Shown in pieces: positions 47,716 through 60,619 of a DNA stretch of 64,000 bases. Position 1 is the first letter of the stretch, and each line of letters opens with the position of its first letter. Below the pieces are notes generated by a model, which was not told the DNA's origin, did not search any database, and saw nothing but the letters and a program-made list of their open reading frames with translations. Made by a program: the position numbers and the translations under genes. Source of the stretch: Gnetum montanum (lineage: Eukaryota > Streptophyta > Gnetopsida > Gnetales > Gnetaceae); NCBI GenBank assembly GCA_015680685.1, contig MNCI01017582.1:1-64000 (forward strand), written 5' to 3'.

Positions 47716-48476
47716 TGAACAAAAAGTTGAGGGTAAGTATTTAAAATAAACTCCCTCCTTTCCCAAGTCTATTGCTCACAATTTGACCATTGAACAAGTA
47801 CATTGCTGATAGTTTTTTTTTTGTAATTTCTTGGTTTGTTAGTCTTTAATAGTAATGGGTTTTACTTCAAAGCTGGTGTTGGATCGTAATGGAAAACTAT
47901 TCCAATCCAATACATATGGTACATCATTTTCATGAGATTTCTTTAGTAAGCTCACATGAAAAATTGGATGAATTTTTAAGGTTTCTGGAAGATTCAGTTG
48001 ATATGTTACTTCACCAATTCTTTCAAAGATTTTAAAAGGTCCACAAAATCTAGGTGCTAATTTAGTATATTTTTCCAATTTAAGAGAACTTCTGGTAGGT
48101 TTTACTCTCAATAATACTTGATCACCTACCTGGAATTCTTTTTTTAAGTTGATGTTGATCTATATATCCTTTATAATTATCTTGGGTAGTTTGCAAATTT
48201 TTTTTAACCCTTGTGACAATGTTTTTCATTATTTTCATTTCTTCTTCCTTCCATTTCGCTCTTAAGGTTCAATCTGCCTAGGTTAATGGTGTACAACAAT
48301 TACATCCATATACTACTTTGAATGGTGGTATGGAACCTTGATAATTGTTATTGTAGGAAAATTCTACTAGATGCAAATAATTCTCCCATGTTTTTGGTCT
48401 ACTCCCAACATAGCTTCATAGGATATCTTCTAATATTCTATTCACTTGTTCATTTTGTCCATTAATTTTAGGGTGA
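47716..48476 (-). pseudogene. Element E integrase C-terminus and chromodomain
   Basis: Sense reads YHPKINGQNEQVNRILEDIL at the junction with D, VEFSYNNNYQGSIPPF, then an open frame 48111-47839 with KYTKLAPRFCGPFKIFERIG and LKIHPIFHVSLLKK. After a frameshift in an A-rich run it continues TISNVLVQWSNCEQ, a stop, then TWERREF, the VLVxW...TWE signature of a chromodomain. Confidence 0.85.
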
Positions 48477-48481
48477 TAAGT

Positions 48482-49334
48482 TGATGAGCAGCGAGGTACC
48501 CCTATTACCAACCATACGAATATAAGTGTTCACACATGATCCAGTTGAACTTTGAGGATTAAGTGCTTATGCACCTACATAGAACAAGGATGAGTTGTGC
48601 AATTGTTATCTTTCCAAGCATACTTGTAAGGCAAAATGTTATGGTTAAGTAAACTCAAGGTATATGATTTTTATGTTTTTTTATATTTTCTATCTTAGTC
48701 TCCTAAGTGTGTGCAATGAAAAGATTTAATTAACTAATGGATTTTTTGTAACTCTAATGTGAATCAAATCCTAACACTAGCATCCATTCCCACTCTCTGG
48801 ACACACCTTAAACCAGTGTAACACTAATGGGATTACCAAACGCTAGTTATTACTAGGTTACCAAGTGTTCCATGTATGCTCAAAGTGGTCATGCTGAGTG
48901 TGCTAATTCGTTCATAATTAATAATTAATAATTCTATAGAAATAACATTACTTAACTAGTGAAAGCATCAAATAACAGTAAATAACATTAAATGCTATAA
49001 TTAAGCTATTTTAAATGTTGCAAGGTTTATCACAAAGTTCATCTTTATTTTCAGACACAAGGTGTGCTTAGGTACACAATGCTCGAATAAAGATTCGTTC
49101 ACTTGATGACTTCTATTGCGGGAAATTAGAAATAATTCTAACTCTTGAAGGAAAAAACTATAAGAGTTTGGCTAAGGGACTAAAAAAAAAATCCTCCAAA
49201 CCAAGTGCCCCTATCTCTTATTTATAGCCAACGAGATAGGTTCCGACATTGCGTGTCTGATATTTCTTGGCCCATCCAATATCATGTATTCGATATCAAG
49301 GGTTCGATATTGGGTCACTTATTTGGTGACTCAT
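48482..49334 (-). repeat. Element D 3' LTR
   Basis: Starts TGATGAGCAG and ends GACTCATCA. Contains repeated CGATATCAAGGGTTCGATAT-type units near 49240-49320 and a minus-strand TATA-like GGCTATAAATAAG at about 49208-49220. It is followed inside by the purine tract CATGGGGGTA (minus). Confidence 0.9.
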
Positions 49335-51240
49335 CATACCCCCATGACTGAATGAAAATTGGTCCTCAAGTTTCTTACAAAATATTGGAAAGGTATGGGA
49401 TTATTGACTGAACGACACTGACAGTGACATGGAATGACAAACTCAAAGTGCTCGGTGAATAGCTTGACAACTGTATTACGACATTGGTGTTCATAACCAT
49501 TGTGGTGAACACTGTACATAGATGACATACAAACCCTTATTTGACAGCTTGAAGAGAGAGAGAAAAGAAAATGAGATGCATTGTTGCCGATGTCAAAAAT
49601 ATGCACACCGTTGTTTGTCCATGACCACATGACTAAGCGTGTTCTTTGCGCATCAATGCTCTAGCTCCAGTCCATCTTGAGTGCTCCTTCCTATCCCAGT
49701 CCATTGTTCATGTGATCGTCATCATGAATTAGCAAGGATAGATAAGATATAATGTAGTTGATACCTTGCCTTGATATGAAGCACATTGGTTAGGTTGTGG
49801 GTATGATAGATACTGGGTTAAAGGTTTCTAAGTGATAACTACCCAAGGTGTAGGGGTGAGATAAGTAATGGAATGGAAAAATTTATGACAAGTGCCCACG
49901 ACTAAGAGCAAATCTCCAGTAGCAATAGGATGGAAAATGAAAGAAAAAAGAAGGTAAGAGGAATAACAATGGTGAAGCCAATAAATAGAAAACGGATGTC
50001 ATGGGTGGGTTGAAACAAGAAATAGTTGATTGCAAGAAATGTTTAAGGGAAAAGAACTTAATAATTGCACCAAAAAGGAATGCTAATTGGTCCTCCCCAA
50101 AGCAAGCTCATGCCCTTTATGTCCTAACAAACCCACAAACCAAAGAGTTCGTAGGCTCTAGGAATGACATATGGAGATAATAGTTAAGAATGTACCCATA
50201 AGAATTTACCAAAGAATAACAATGCATCGACCAAGATATAGACTAATCATAAAATCGACAATGAGGTAGAATATAGGAAGTAATACAGAAAGAGAAGAGA
50301 GAATGATATGGAATCTAGAAATTAAGGTTATGTAAAGTCCCTTGTGTATTATGTGGCTAAGGTGACTTAATAAAATTTAGTCCAAATCTAGATTAAAACT
50401 AACCACATCCAGTGACCTCGCATCAACCCACTTAACCAAGCCATCCTCCTGAAGAAACAAGAATGCTTTCACAGAGCACTCACCATTATAAAAAGAGAAG
50501 AATAGAGAAGTAGGAAGTGAGAAAGGGCCTTAGTTAGAGGGAACCTTTAGGCATGGGTAACATGTCTTTCCAGTGCCATAACCAGTGTTTGTAGCCCATA
50601 TTTCTTTATTACGTCTAAGGGGTATGCTTTGAATTTCCACCAATTTTTTTGTGAGTGGGAACCACACCATGCAAAGACTTATTTGATTCATTCAACTTCC
50701 TGATATTAGTTGATAGTGGAATGGTGGAAAACCTATAAAAAACATCCAAGTACCTAAAGGAATAGCCAGCATAAATGCATCAAATCCACTTGAAGTCACA
50801 CCCTTTTCAATCCATTTGAATCTTTCCTTGATTTGAAAAATACCAAGCCACAAATTCATTAATAATTTTGATTAGAAGAAGGGACAGTACATTTCCAAAA
50901 CAAAGGGAGATCATAGATTTGAATGGATGAATGGATGATGTGAACACATTGCTTGTTTTATTAAAAGAAACCATATCCTAGCATCAACATTGAAAGTCAA
51001 AGGTAAAAACAAATATTAGCAATCAACACCATTATAGTACAACCCAGCATCATGAGCACTTATTATGTGATGAGTGAGAATAAATAAAACAACTAACAAC
51101 ATAGAAAGAAATAGTAAAAATGCTAACAATTGTGTAAAAAAAAAGTAAATATAAAAATGTGTAAAATAAAAATGTGTAAAAAAAAAGGACAAAAGAAACT
51201 AAGGGCTTAGAATAATTAGCATTAGTGGCCATCTCCCCCA
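49335..51240 (-). other. Element D 3' noncoding region
   Basis: The polypurine tract is at 49335-49344 (sense CATGGGGGTA). The rest is about 1.9 kb with no conserved coding frame, colinear with 14035-16110 of B. Confidence 0.7.
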
Positions 51241-52360
51241 TGATTGAGTTGGAAGGAGGAGATCCAAAATAATGAGTAGGGATGTCCATCAACAGAGGTA
51301 GTGTTAGTATTGGTCATCTTAGGCTCATGAAAAGGTTTGGTCATCTTGGGCTTCCAGATTTATAAATCATCATGGCCCTTGAAGGAAAAGTTTCATGAAT
51401 GATATAAGGTCCTTTCCATAACGTTTGAGATTTAGTTCGTTGTGGCACATCTACAAGATTTCAATAAAGAACCCTATCTCCTAGTTGGTATTTGACTTTT
51501 CTAATTCTTAGGCCATGACGCTGTTTGTTAAAGGCCTTGTGCAGTTTATTGGATGACAAGGTGGCTAATTGATTTTCATCTAGCAAGTTAAGATTCATTA
51601 ACTATTCTTTCTGTGCTAGACTAAGCTCAAGGTTAACGTAACATGTTGTAGATAGTGTACGAAGCTCAGCTTGGATAGGAAGTGCTGGAAGTTTACCATA
51701 TACTAACTCATCGGGAGGGTATCCTATAAGGAGTTTTCATGTGGAGCGGTAGGCCTAAAGAGCATCATTCAGTTTGGTGCTCCAGTTTTGCCTATATTTG
51801 CTAATGGTTTGTGTCAAAATTTTTGTGATTTCCCTATTGGTGACTTCAGCTTGACCATTTGCTTGAGGATGATATGGTGTAGTTAGTTTATGCTCAACTC
51901 CTAAGCATTGCATCAAGTTTTGAAAATTCGCACCTATAAAATGTGTACCATTATCAGAAATAAGTGCACGAGGCATGCCAAACCTATTTATGATTTGTTG
52001 TTGAACAAATCATGCAGTAGTAGATGATGAGAAATCGGTAATGGTCGTTGCTTCTACCCATTTTGTGAAATAGTCAACAACAACAATAATGTATGCTTTT
52101 CCATTGGACATTGGTGTAATAGGCCCCATAAAATCAATACCCCATATGTCAAAGGGTTCTAAGGGTTGAATCTATTATTGTGAATCCTCCATTCTAGCAG
52201 TCATTCCCCCATCGCATTGACAGTGCTCATAAGATTAGACAAAATGATGGGCATCCTAAAATAATGTAGGCTAATAATATCCTACAAGTAAGATTTTAAT
52301 GGTTGTTTGTCTCCTAGCACAATGACCCCCACAAGGGCCCTCATGAGTGTCTTGGAGAAC
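51240..52360 (-). pseudogene. Element D integrase
   Basis: The zinc finger region reads SYEHCQCDGG near 52225-52195. The core has all three acidic positions: [10 protein letters not shown] (about 52140), LISDNGTHF (about 51965) and VTNREITKILTQTI (about 51840), with an open stretch 51976-51755. Downstream YHPQANGQAE and a C-terminal domain continue to about 51250 with stops. The upstream RNase H frame ends before the finger, so translation is broken. Confidence 0.87.
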
Positions 52361-52371
52361 TTGTAATTGAT

Positions 52372-53118
52372 CTACATTGAGAACACACCATCAGAACACA
52401 CCTTGTAAAGGTGTTTGTTGATTTCCATGAAATGTTTGACTCGGTGGAGAAACTGTTGTTTCTTTTTAACATCCAGCCCTTGTGGTGTTTCTTGTGTGAA
52501 AAGATAAGTTAGAATGCTATTATACCAATTTGTATCAGTGGGTGATTGATTGCTTATTACACCTACAAAGAGGAGTTCATCAGGGAAGAAATCAGAAATG
52601 GGATATTCATCCTCTTTGTTGTTCCATTGCAACTGTGATAAATGATTTGCAATAACATTCTTGGTACCTTTACCATCCACTATTGTGAGATTGAACTCTT
52701 GCAAGATCACAAGCCATTGTATGATGCGAGGGCTCACTATTGATTTATTCATAAGGAACCAAGTCACACTATGATCTATGTTTATAAATACCTTATAGCC
52801 TAACACATAGTGCCTAAATTTCTCTAGTACAAACACCATGGTCATTAACTCTTTTTCTATTGTGGTATAGTTGAGTTGTGCACCAACAATACTTCGACTT
52901 GCATAGTGAATGTAATAAGGATGTTTGTGATCATCTAACTGTGTAAGTACAACTCCTAATGTAAAATTGGACGTGTTAGTCATTATATAGAATGATCTGG
53001 ACCAGTTAGGAGCTTGTAGAATGGGTGTTTCTACAAGCTTTTTCTTCAATTTTTGGAAAGCTAACTCACATTCCTTGGTCCATTCAAAGGATATATCCTT
53101 TTTTGGTAATTCTACCAA
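52372..53118 (-). pseudogene. Element D RNase H and start of integrase, open 248 residues
   Basis: Longest open stretch of the family here. It begins in the RT connection (WTKECELAFQKLKKKLVE), continues through RNase H (NTSNFTLGVVLTQLDD, ASRSIVGAQLNYTTIEKEL, INIDHSVTWFLMN) and ends in the N-terminal extension of integrase (KKKQQFLHRVKHFMEINKHL). The first RNase H Asp region reads MTNTSNF, with Asn where Asp is common. Confidence 0.88.
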
Positions 53119-53249
53119 TGGTTTTGCAATCTTTGAAAAGTTCTCGATGAAGCATCTATAATATCCAATATGTCCAAGAAATGATCAAACATCTTTTATA
53201 GTTTCAGGTTGATGAGTGATTCCTTGGATGACTTAAATTTTTTTAGGAT

Positions 53250-54073
53250 CCCTATTTGTGAAATTTTATGTGCTAATACAATGCCCTCTTGGACCATGGC
53301 TTTTCTACCAATTGAGCCTTAGGTTGGTTTCAACACATCAATTTAGAACTTGCTCTAATTGGTCCAATGCTTGTTCAAAGTCTACTCCATAGGTGGAGAA
53401 ATCATCCATAAAAACCTCCACACCATTCCCTATTTACTACTGAAATATACTAAGAACGAAACATTGAAACATTGCTAGAGCATTGCACAAGCCAAATGGC
53501 ATATGTTTATATGCAAGTGTCCCCCAAGGACTCGTAAATGTAGTTTTGGCTTGGACTTCTTGTTCTATTTGGATTTGATTGTACCCACTGTAAGCATCTA
53601 GAAAACCATAGTAATAATGCTCTATAATGGTATCTAAGACTTCGTCAATGAATGGCAATGGAAAAAGATCTTTAAATGTTGCCATGTTCAATAGGCTAAA
53701 GTTTATACATACCCTCCATTTACCTCCTTTTTTTAGGTGCAATGACTAATGGACTAACCCATTCACTATTAGCAATGGGGTAGATAAACTTGGCCTTTAG
53801 AAGTTGTTCAATTTTTTCTTTAACTACTTTCTTGAGCTTTGGATTCAATCATCTTTGCAGTTATCATTGAGGCTTCATAGAGGGGTCAGTGTAGATTCTA
53901 TGTTGGCATATCTTACGATCTATTCTAGTTAATTCAAGATATGATCGTGCAAAGGATTTTGACCATTTATTTACCATCTTTAGTAGTCTTTCTTTTTGTT
54001 GAGGAGCAAGCTTATCATTAATGATTACCAATTTTCCATTCTTGAGAAATGCATACTCCATACTAGTGGGCAA
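53250..54073 (-). pseudogene. Element D reverse transcriptase remnant
   Basis: Two open pieces, 54073-53864 (ending IYTDPSMKP) and 53742-53437 (KGGKWRVCINFSLLNM, FLDAYSGYNQIQIEQE, MPFGLCNALAMFQ). The catalytic box FMDDF lies at about 53405-53390 after a stop. Palm and fingers are recognisable; at least four stops or frameshifts. Confidence 0.87.
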
Positions 54074-54319
54074 TGATTTTAAATTAAGGGGCTCTTGCTT
54101 AAACTCATCAGGGATTTCAAACTTCCCCTGGTTGATATTTTTGGTGTTAGTGCCTGGAAGTTAGTAATGGACTTACTCTAATGCATATATGCTATCGATA
54201 TAGACACAAGTCAAGCTCTCAGCTGGTTCCATGCATATAGCTGAATTACTTTCTAGGTCAGCTATCAGCCACTGGATGTCTTCCTATCTTGTGGCTGCTA
54301 CACATAGGCATCTTTGTAT

Positions 54320-54440
54320 GTTAGATACTTATGCACATTAGTTGCATGTAGGAAATGTTAAGTATTGTACAAACTAGGACTTCTACATGCAGTTGCACCC
54401 CATGTCACTGTATGCGATGTATGGAACTTTCTTCTTCTTG
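54320..54440 (-). pseudogene. Element D Cys-rich linker
   Basis: Reads GCNCM..., then TCN-x-CA with two internal stops, keeping the C-x-C-x14-C-x2-C spacing of B and C. The first Cys of the B and C pattern is Tyr here. Confidence 0.5.
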
Positions 54441-54688
54441 ATCTTCCCAAACACATTTTCTTTTGATATCTCTAGGGAAAGATCGTGTATTCCTAGGCAC
54501 ACATCAATTGTACTTAGCCATGCTCTTTCCATTATGATTGGAAAGTCCTCACAGTTGTTGACTTAGATCACTAGGAAATCAGCTGGATACAACCATCCAC
54601 AAACAGTGGTGACAATGTCCTCCACTAGTCTCAATGGAACAATGATGGACTGATCGGCCAACTATAAATAGATGTTACTCTTCTTTAG

Positions 54689-55051
54689 CTAAGGTAGGTT
54701 CCAAGCCTTATACATTTCTTGGGAGATTAAGTTAACACTAGAACCTGAATCCAAAAGATCCTTGCAAGGCTTATTTCTAGCAATTTGCAAATATATAAGA
54801 GGACTTCCAAGATCATAGAATTTCCTAGGAAGATAACCATCTTTAACCCAATCAGTGATGGCATGAGTTAACATGACAATGTGTGTTGAGTGTGGTTTTT
54901 GGTTCGAAGGAAGCTCTGAAGATTCAAATGATGATGAGGTGTTTGGATAGTTAGCTACTTGTGGTTGTAAGGACTTGGTTGAACTGTTGGTTCTAAAGAA
55001 AGATCTCTTCTTTGTGTGGTTGTCTGAACCAATAGTAGGTTGAAAGTTCAT
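54689..55051 (-). pseudogene. Element D aspartic protease remnant
   Basis: A 120-residue open frame. The active site reads DLLDSGSSVNLISQEMYKAW at residues 98-117. The preceding segment (AITDWVKDGYLPRKF) matches B. A stop follows shortly after. Confidence 0.85.
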
Positions 55052-55475
55052 AGCCCTTGTAGTGTTATGTTGCTGTAGCTAAGTAGGAAGCTTGCCCTAC
55101 ATAGTTGGAGTAGGTGGTAATGGAGCTGAGGGTGGAAGAGATGTAGATATATGAGAAGGATAGTATGTATGTAGAGCATCACCCCTAGAAGGAGAAGTTC
55201 TATAATACTTGGAGGTTTGGTAGTGAGGCTAAAGAGCGACGTGACTAGAAGAGTCATGTGGAGAGATCAACTGCTGAACATAATACCCATATAGATCAGG
55301 TTGATAATAAGGGTACTATTGACATAGTGGTGGCATTCCCCATGATTGTGAGTGTTGCCACTATTGATACTATTCATTCAGTTGTGATGGAGCTCCACTT
55401 AGACAATATGTTAAGGGTTGGTGTAACTGCCTTGGGTTATCTTGAGGATAAGGTAACCTTATGGGTGTTTGTCAT

Positions 55476-57405
55476 CTATTTAATTATGGGTTTAGTGCAT
55501 ACACCCCAGACTCTTGCAGATGTGACACTATTGGGCAACATCTCCTTAGGATGGTCATATTGGCAAATCTCACATCCTCCATCATTGTCTGTGTTTGAAT
55601 CCACAACCTCTTTAATGACGATAACCTTTCCCTTACCCTTGTTATGCATATACTTAGCTTCTTTATTTTTTATTTTCTCTTGGTCACTACTTTGTTCTCT
55701 AGAATCCTTTGCTATTTTTAGGATAGTTTGAAATTTTTCATCTAGAGATTTCCACATTTGATCCATCTTTGCTGATATTTCTAATGCAAATTTTTGAATG
55801 GGCAAAGTCTTTCTATTCACCATATCTTAAAGTGGTGATTCTTCTTCATCTTCGCAAAGTCTAACTTCCTTCTTTTAGAGGGAAGGATTCCTATTCTACT
55901 CCTTCACACTTTCTCTTTTCCTCAACTCGCCTTCCTCATTGGCAACTTGCTCCAACAATATTTGTATTTGATGAGCTCTAAGCTCGGATAGCCTTCCTTG
56001 GGCATAAGTCCCAAGGGTTCTTTACATTTTGTACCTAAGCCCATCTACAAGATGACATAGTTGTTCCTTTTATGAGTAACCATGGCTAGGGAAATGATGT
56101 AATAATGAATAATATTAGTCCATGGTAGCATCCAAGGATTCATGTCTTGTTTCCATTCTTGGATTTTCTTACATAGGTTGGACACTTGGGAGTACATTTG
56201 ATACTTATTGTTGAATAGCTCCAACATGGTACTCCATCGACGAATGGATTCCGGTTCTAAGGACCGATACAAGCTTTCTACTTCCTTGATTAGTGTTCGT
56301 GGGAACAACTTTAGCCTTTTTTACTCATTTTCTATATTTTGCAAGTCACATGCATTGTGGAATGCTTGTAAATGGTTTTGAGGACTAGCATTGTATCCCC
56401 CTTCAAATTGTGGGATGTTATTCATGTCTAGTCTTTTGATCCTACTATCTTTCTAGTGCCTTGTTGGGATCCTAATGGCCTCTGTTATATCTAACATACT
56501 TCGAGTAGTGAGTAGGAGTTCATTGTGATCATGCTGTTTATGATGTCTATGATGCCTATGCTATTCCCTACTATCCCTTCTTTCATGATGTGTCTCTCTG
56601 GAATTCCCTTGTCCCCTTTCTCTACTATTTTGTCAATGATTTCTATTTCACTTACCATTTTCCTCATGGTCTTTCCCTTTGCGACTACATTCAGATCCTG
56701 AAGGAGAGGAGGAAGAAGATGATGAAGGTGAAGAGGAAGGAGGACTAGCATAATGATAATGCCTGTCACCTTCTCTTTAGTGGTCATGGCCTTGGTTGTG
56801 GTTATGATCAAAATGTCCATCATTGTCATGCATTCATGTTCCTTTTCTAAATCCTTTGTGTCCATTAGTATCAAAACCTAGGTTATGAATAGTTGAGTAA
56901 GATTACAATACACAACTCATTGAATGAAGTGAACGAGAGGAATATCATTTTGTGGAAAACCTCTTGAGATAGGTTCACCATCCTCATTTTCACTTAGGAC
57001 ATATGGGACATTCTAAGACCACTTCCCCTTCATAGATTTGTAATGTCTCTCCTATTGTCAATCCCTCTAATGTTGTGCCTCTTTGGGTCAATAATCTCTT
57101 GAATCTTATTCATGCATAACATACTGTGACTATGAGTGTTGCATACCAATTCATGTGAGAGCACAAAGAAGCATGCTCAGGATCGAGCGATCAAGAGATA
57201 GCACTATATTACCTTCTAAATCATGCCATCACAATTGTTCATCTTGGTGAAGGATAAAGATAAAGTTTGGTATATACTCATCAAGATGAGCATATACCAT
57301 GAGAAATTGTTGGGGCACTAGTAGATCATCATGTGCACCCTGCCTTTGATTATTCATGGTGTCAGACCTAGTCGGTGAAGCACTCTCATAAGAAGAAGGA
57401 GACAT
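55476..57405 (-). pseudogene. Element D gag remnant
   Basis: Starts at 57405 (MSPSSYESASPTRSD). MVYAHLDEYIPNFIFILHQD follows, then a Ser-rich stretch near 56720, NIPQFEGGYNASPQNHLQAF (about 56420-56365), and an open piece 56308-56045 (SLEPESIRRWSTMLELF). The nucleocapsid end (55823-55476) has CEICQYDHPK with the same short spacing as in B. Confidence 0.78.
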
Positions 57406-57517
57406 GATTGATTACTCAGTGTGCAATATCCATTTTTTGGTAATTGTAGGATAGCTAATTGTAAGGGTTTAATTTAATGATGGAAGGATTTCCTAAGTTC
57501 TAATCAGCGCACAAACA

Positions 57518-57542
57518 ACAAATTCCCTGGCAATGGCACCAA
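57518..57542 (-). promoter_or_regulatory. Element D primer-binding site
   Basis: The minus strand reads TTGGTGCCATTGCCAGGGAA directly inside the 5' LTR, the copy closest to the tRNA-Asp-complementary consensus TGGCGCCGTTGCCGGGGA. Confidence 0.7.
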
Positions 57543-58398
57543 TGAGGAGCAATGAGGTATCCCTACGCCCAACCATACGAATATGAGCATTCATGTGTGA
57601 TCCGTTCAAACTCTAAGGATTAAGTGCTTAAGTGCATACACAGAACAAGGATGAGTTGTGCAATTGTTGTTTTCCCAAGCTTACTTGTAAGCCACAATGG
57701 TATGGTTAAGTAAACTCAAGGTATATGATTTTTATGTTTTTTATATTTTCTATGTTATTCTCCTAAGTGTGTGCAATGAAAAGATCTAATTAACTAATGG
57801 GTTTTTTGTAACTCTAATGTGAATCAAATCCTAACACCAACATCCATTCCCACTCTCCAGACACATCCTAAACTAGTGTAATACTACTGGGATTACCGAA
57901 TGCTAGTTGTTACTAGGTTACCAAATGTTCCACATATGCTCGAAGTGCTCGTGTTGAGTGTGCTAATTTGTTGATAATTAATAATTAATAATTCTATAGA
58001 AATAACATTACTTAAATAGTGAAAGCATCAAATAATGGTAAATAACATTAAATGCTATAATTAAGCTATTTTGAATGTTGCAAGGTTTATCACAAAGTTT
58101 ATCTTTATTTTCGAACACAAGGTGTGCTCAGGTACATAATGCTTGAATAAAGATTCGTTCATTCTATGACTTCTACTATGGGCACTCAGAAATAATTCTA
58201 ACTCTGGAAGGGAAAAAATGCAAGAGTTTAGCTAAGGGATTAAAAGAAAAAACTCCCCCAAAACAAGTGCCCTTGTCTCTTATTTATAGCCAACGAGATA
58301 GGTTTTGACATCGCGTGTTCGATATTGCTTGGCCCATTCGATATCACGTATCCAATATCAAGGGTTCGATATTGCATCACTTATTTGGTGACTCATCA
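57543..58398 (-). repeat. Element D 5' LTR
   Basis: Starts TGAGGAGCAA (TGATGAGCAG in the partner) and ends GACTCATCA. It is similar in length to the partner and roughly 85-90% identical by eye, with a minus-strand TATA-like GGCTATAAATAAG near 58278-58290. Confidence 0.9.
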
Positions 58399-58990
58399 TA
58401 AGCTATGCTAAATTTCAGTTGGGTTCCAAGCTCTCTGAAGAAGTTTTTCCAGAATTTAGATATGAATCTGGGATCTCTGTTTGAAGTGATAGATTTTGGA
58501 CAACCATGTAACCAAAATATTTATCATATGAATTTTTCGACTATTTCTTCTGCTATGTTTGTAGATTTCAAAGCTATAAAATGTGCCATCTTTGATTGAC
58601 GATCAACTACTACGAAAATCGAGTCATTTTCTTTTTTGGTTACTGGAAATTCCACAATGAAGTCCATAGTGATATCTTTCCATTTCCAAGTTGGAACTTC
58701 CAAGGGTTGTAATAATCCACTAGGTTTCCTCTATTCATCTTTTATTCTTTGACATGTTGGGAAATTTTTAATGTATGCAGACACATCATTCTTCATTCCA
58801 GGCCAAAAATAAGATTTGTGAATTATCATATGGATCTTAATAAAACCTGGGTGTCTTGCATATGGTACTTCATGTGCTTCAATTTCATTCTAGTATGCAT
58901 ACTCTTTGTCCTTTTATCAATAAACCATTAGAAGTGAGTTGGTATTAAGGCTCATCGAAAATATTGATTAAAATATTTTTAAAGTAAGGG
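58399..58990 (-). pseudogene. Element E integrase core
   Basis: Upstream of the D insertion the sense strand encodes the integrase middle: the finger region (DVSAYIKNFPTCQRIKD-like, about 58800-58745), DFIVEFPVTKKENDSIFVVV (about 58660-58610) and the SRFWKNFFRELGTQLKFSIA block ending at the TSD. Scattered stops. Confidence 0.8.
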
Positions 58991-59139
58991 TATTCTTTTA
59001 TTTGTTTCTTACTTTCTTCTTCCATAGGGGTCATTACTACACCTATCATTAAATTCCACATTCTACTAAGGGCATTAGCTACCACATTTTTCTTGTCGGG
59101 AATATATTTGATTTTAAAATCATATTCTACTAATAATTC

Positions 59140-59575
59140 TATCCATCACCTTTGACAAGTATTCAAAATAGGTTATCTCTACAAATATTCTAAACTTTTG
59201 TGATCTATTTTTAGTACAAACTTCTTTCCACAAAGATAATGTCTGCAAACTTTCTAAGCATGAATAATTGCTAGTAATTCTAAATCATGGATTGAGTAAT
59301 TTACCTTGGCTCCTTGTAATTTACAAGATTCATAACATACCACTTTATCTTCTTGTGAAAGAACTACACTGATTCGTATTCCACAGGCATTCGTGCATAC
59401 TTTAAATCGTAGATCTTCATCCAAAATTCTCAAAATAGGTACTATTGTAAGTAGAATTTTTAATTTGAGAAAAGATTCCCTGCATTTTTTATCAAATTTG
59501 AACTCACATTTCTCCTGCAAAAGGTCGGTTAATGGGGCCACCAATGTAGAAAAATATTTAATGAAATGTCAATAA
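59140..59575 (-). pseudogene. Element E RNase H
   Basis: The open frame 59544-59254 reads APLTDLLQEKCEFKFDKKC, VLSQEDKVVCYESCKLQGAK and NYSIHDLELLAIIHA, the chromovirus RT-connection and RNase H start. It then continues with stops to about 59140. Confidence 0.82.
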
Positions 59576-59628
59576 AAACTAGCTAGCCTTAAGAAACTTC
59601 AAACTACTATAACATCTTTTAATTCAAG

Positions 59629-60366
59629 TCAATCCCGGATCGCACTAATTTTTGCTAGATCTACTTGTAATCCCTTCTTGGAAACTATATGTCCTAAGTA
59701 TGAAACTTCTTCCTTAAAGAGTTCACATTTACTCAATTTAGCTTTTAATTGATGTTCTTTTAGAATTTCCATTGTAGTTTTCAAATGTTTGATATGCACT
59801 TCTCTTGATTTAGAATAAACAAGTATATCATCCATAAATAGTATAACAAATTGATCAAGATATTTAGGAAAAATATTATTCATTAATGCCATAAATGTTG
59901 TAGGGGCATTAGTTAATCCAAAAAATATCACAACAAATTCATATAATCCATATTTGGTTCTAAAACTAGTTTTCTCAATATCTTTCTTTTTAATCTTTAT
60001 TTGGTGATAACTTGATTTTAAATCAATTTTTGAGAAATAACATGTACTTGTAAGTTGATCGAATAAATCATCAATTCTAGGTAAAGGATAAGTATTTTTA
60101 GCTGTCACTTTATTCAATGCTCTGTAATTACTGCATAATCTTAGAGTACCATCTTTCTTTTTGATGAATAAAACTAGTGCATCCCAATGTGATATGCTAG
60201 GTTTAATTTTTCCTTCTTCCAATAATTGGTCTAATTTTACTTTTAATTCTCTTAATTTTGAAGTAGAAAAATCTATAAGGTGCTTTTGAGATAGGTTGTG
60301 TACCAAGACAAATATCAATGGCATGTTAAACAATTCTGTTTGGAGGTAGTTCTCTAGTTTTGCCAA
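59629..60366 (-). pseudogene. Element E reverse transcriptase
   Basis: A 245-residue open stretch covers most of gypsy [65 protein letters not shown] with both catalytic Asp present, and [14 protein letters not shown]. The N-terminal part is in other frames. It is the best-kept domain of E and clearly of a different lineage from A-D. Confidence 0.92.
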
Positions 60367-60619
60367 ATATTAAATCTTTATATTCTTTAAGTTCATTCAA
60401 GATCTCAACACTCGAAAATTTCTAAGGTTGGATTACTTTAACAAGCAATATTATAGCATCTTCTTTGACTAATCTTTTAGCTTTCTTAATAGTTATTGTA
60501 TGAATTTTATTTGTTGTTCCTACCCTCCTTAGAACCATGACTTTGTCAGTGGTTGGGACTTTAAAAATATGAGTTCCAAAGTGGGCAGTAACATCAAATT
60601 TTTGTAGAAAAGACATTCC

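Larger units (their letters stand above)
48482..58398 (-). mobile_element. Element D: Ty3/gypsy (Athila-like), inserted in E's integrase
   Basis: LTRs at 48482-49334 and 57543-58398 flank a minus-sense interior of about 8.2 kb with gag, protease, Cys linker, RT, RNase H and integrase. The target duplication is TAAGT (48477-48481) versus TAAGC (58399-58403). Removing D rejoins E's integrase at the STAYHP-type motif (SIA|YHPK). This is the best-preserved copy of the family, with a 248-residue open RNase H to integrase stretch and an intact integrase D-D-E, but stops remain in gag, linker and RT. Confidence 0.92.

Noticed and set aside
55258-55731. Plus-strand 157-residue frame
   Set aside because: It is antisense to D's gag/nucleocapsid region and has no recognisable domain.
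56491-56874. Minus-strand 127-residue frame in D
   Set aside because: It is an alternative frame of the Ser/His-rich gag linker, kept open by composition.
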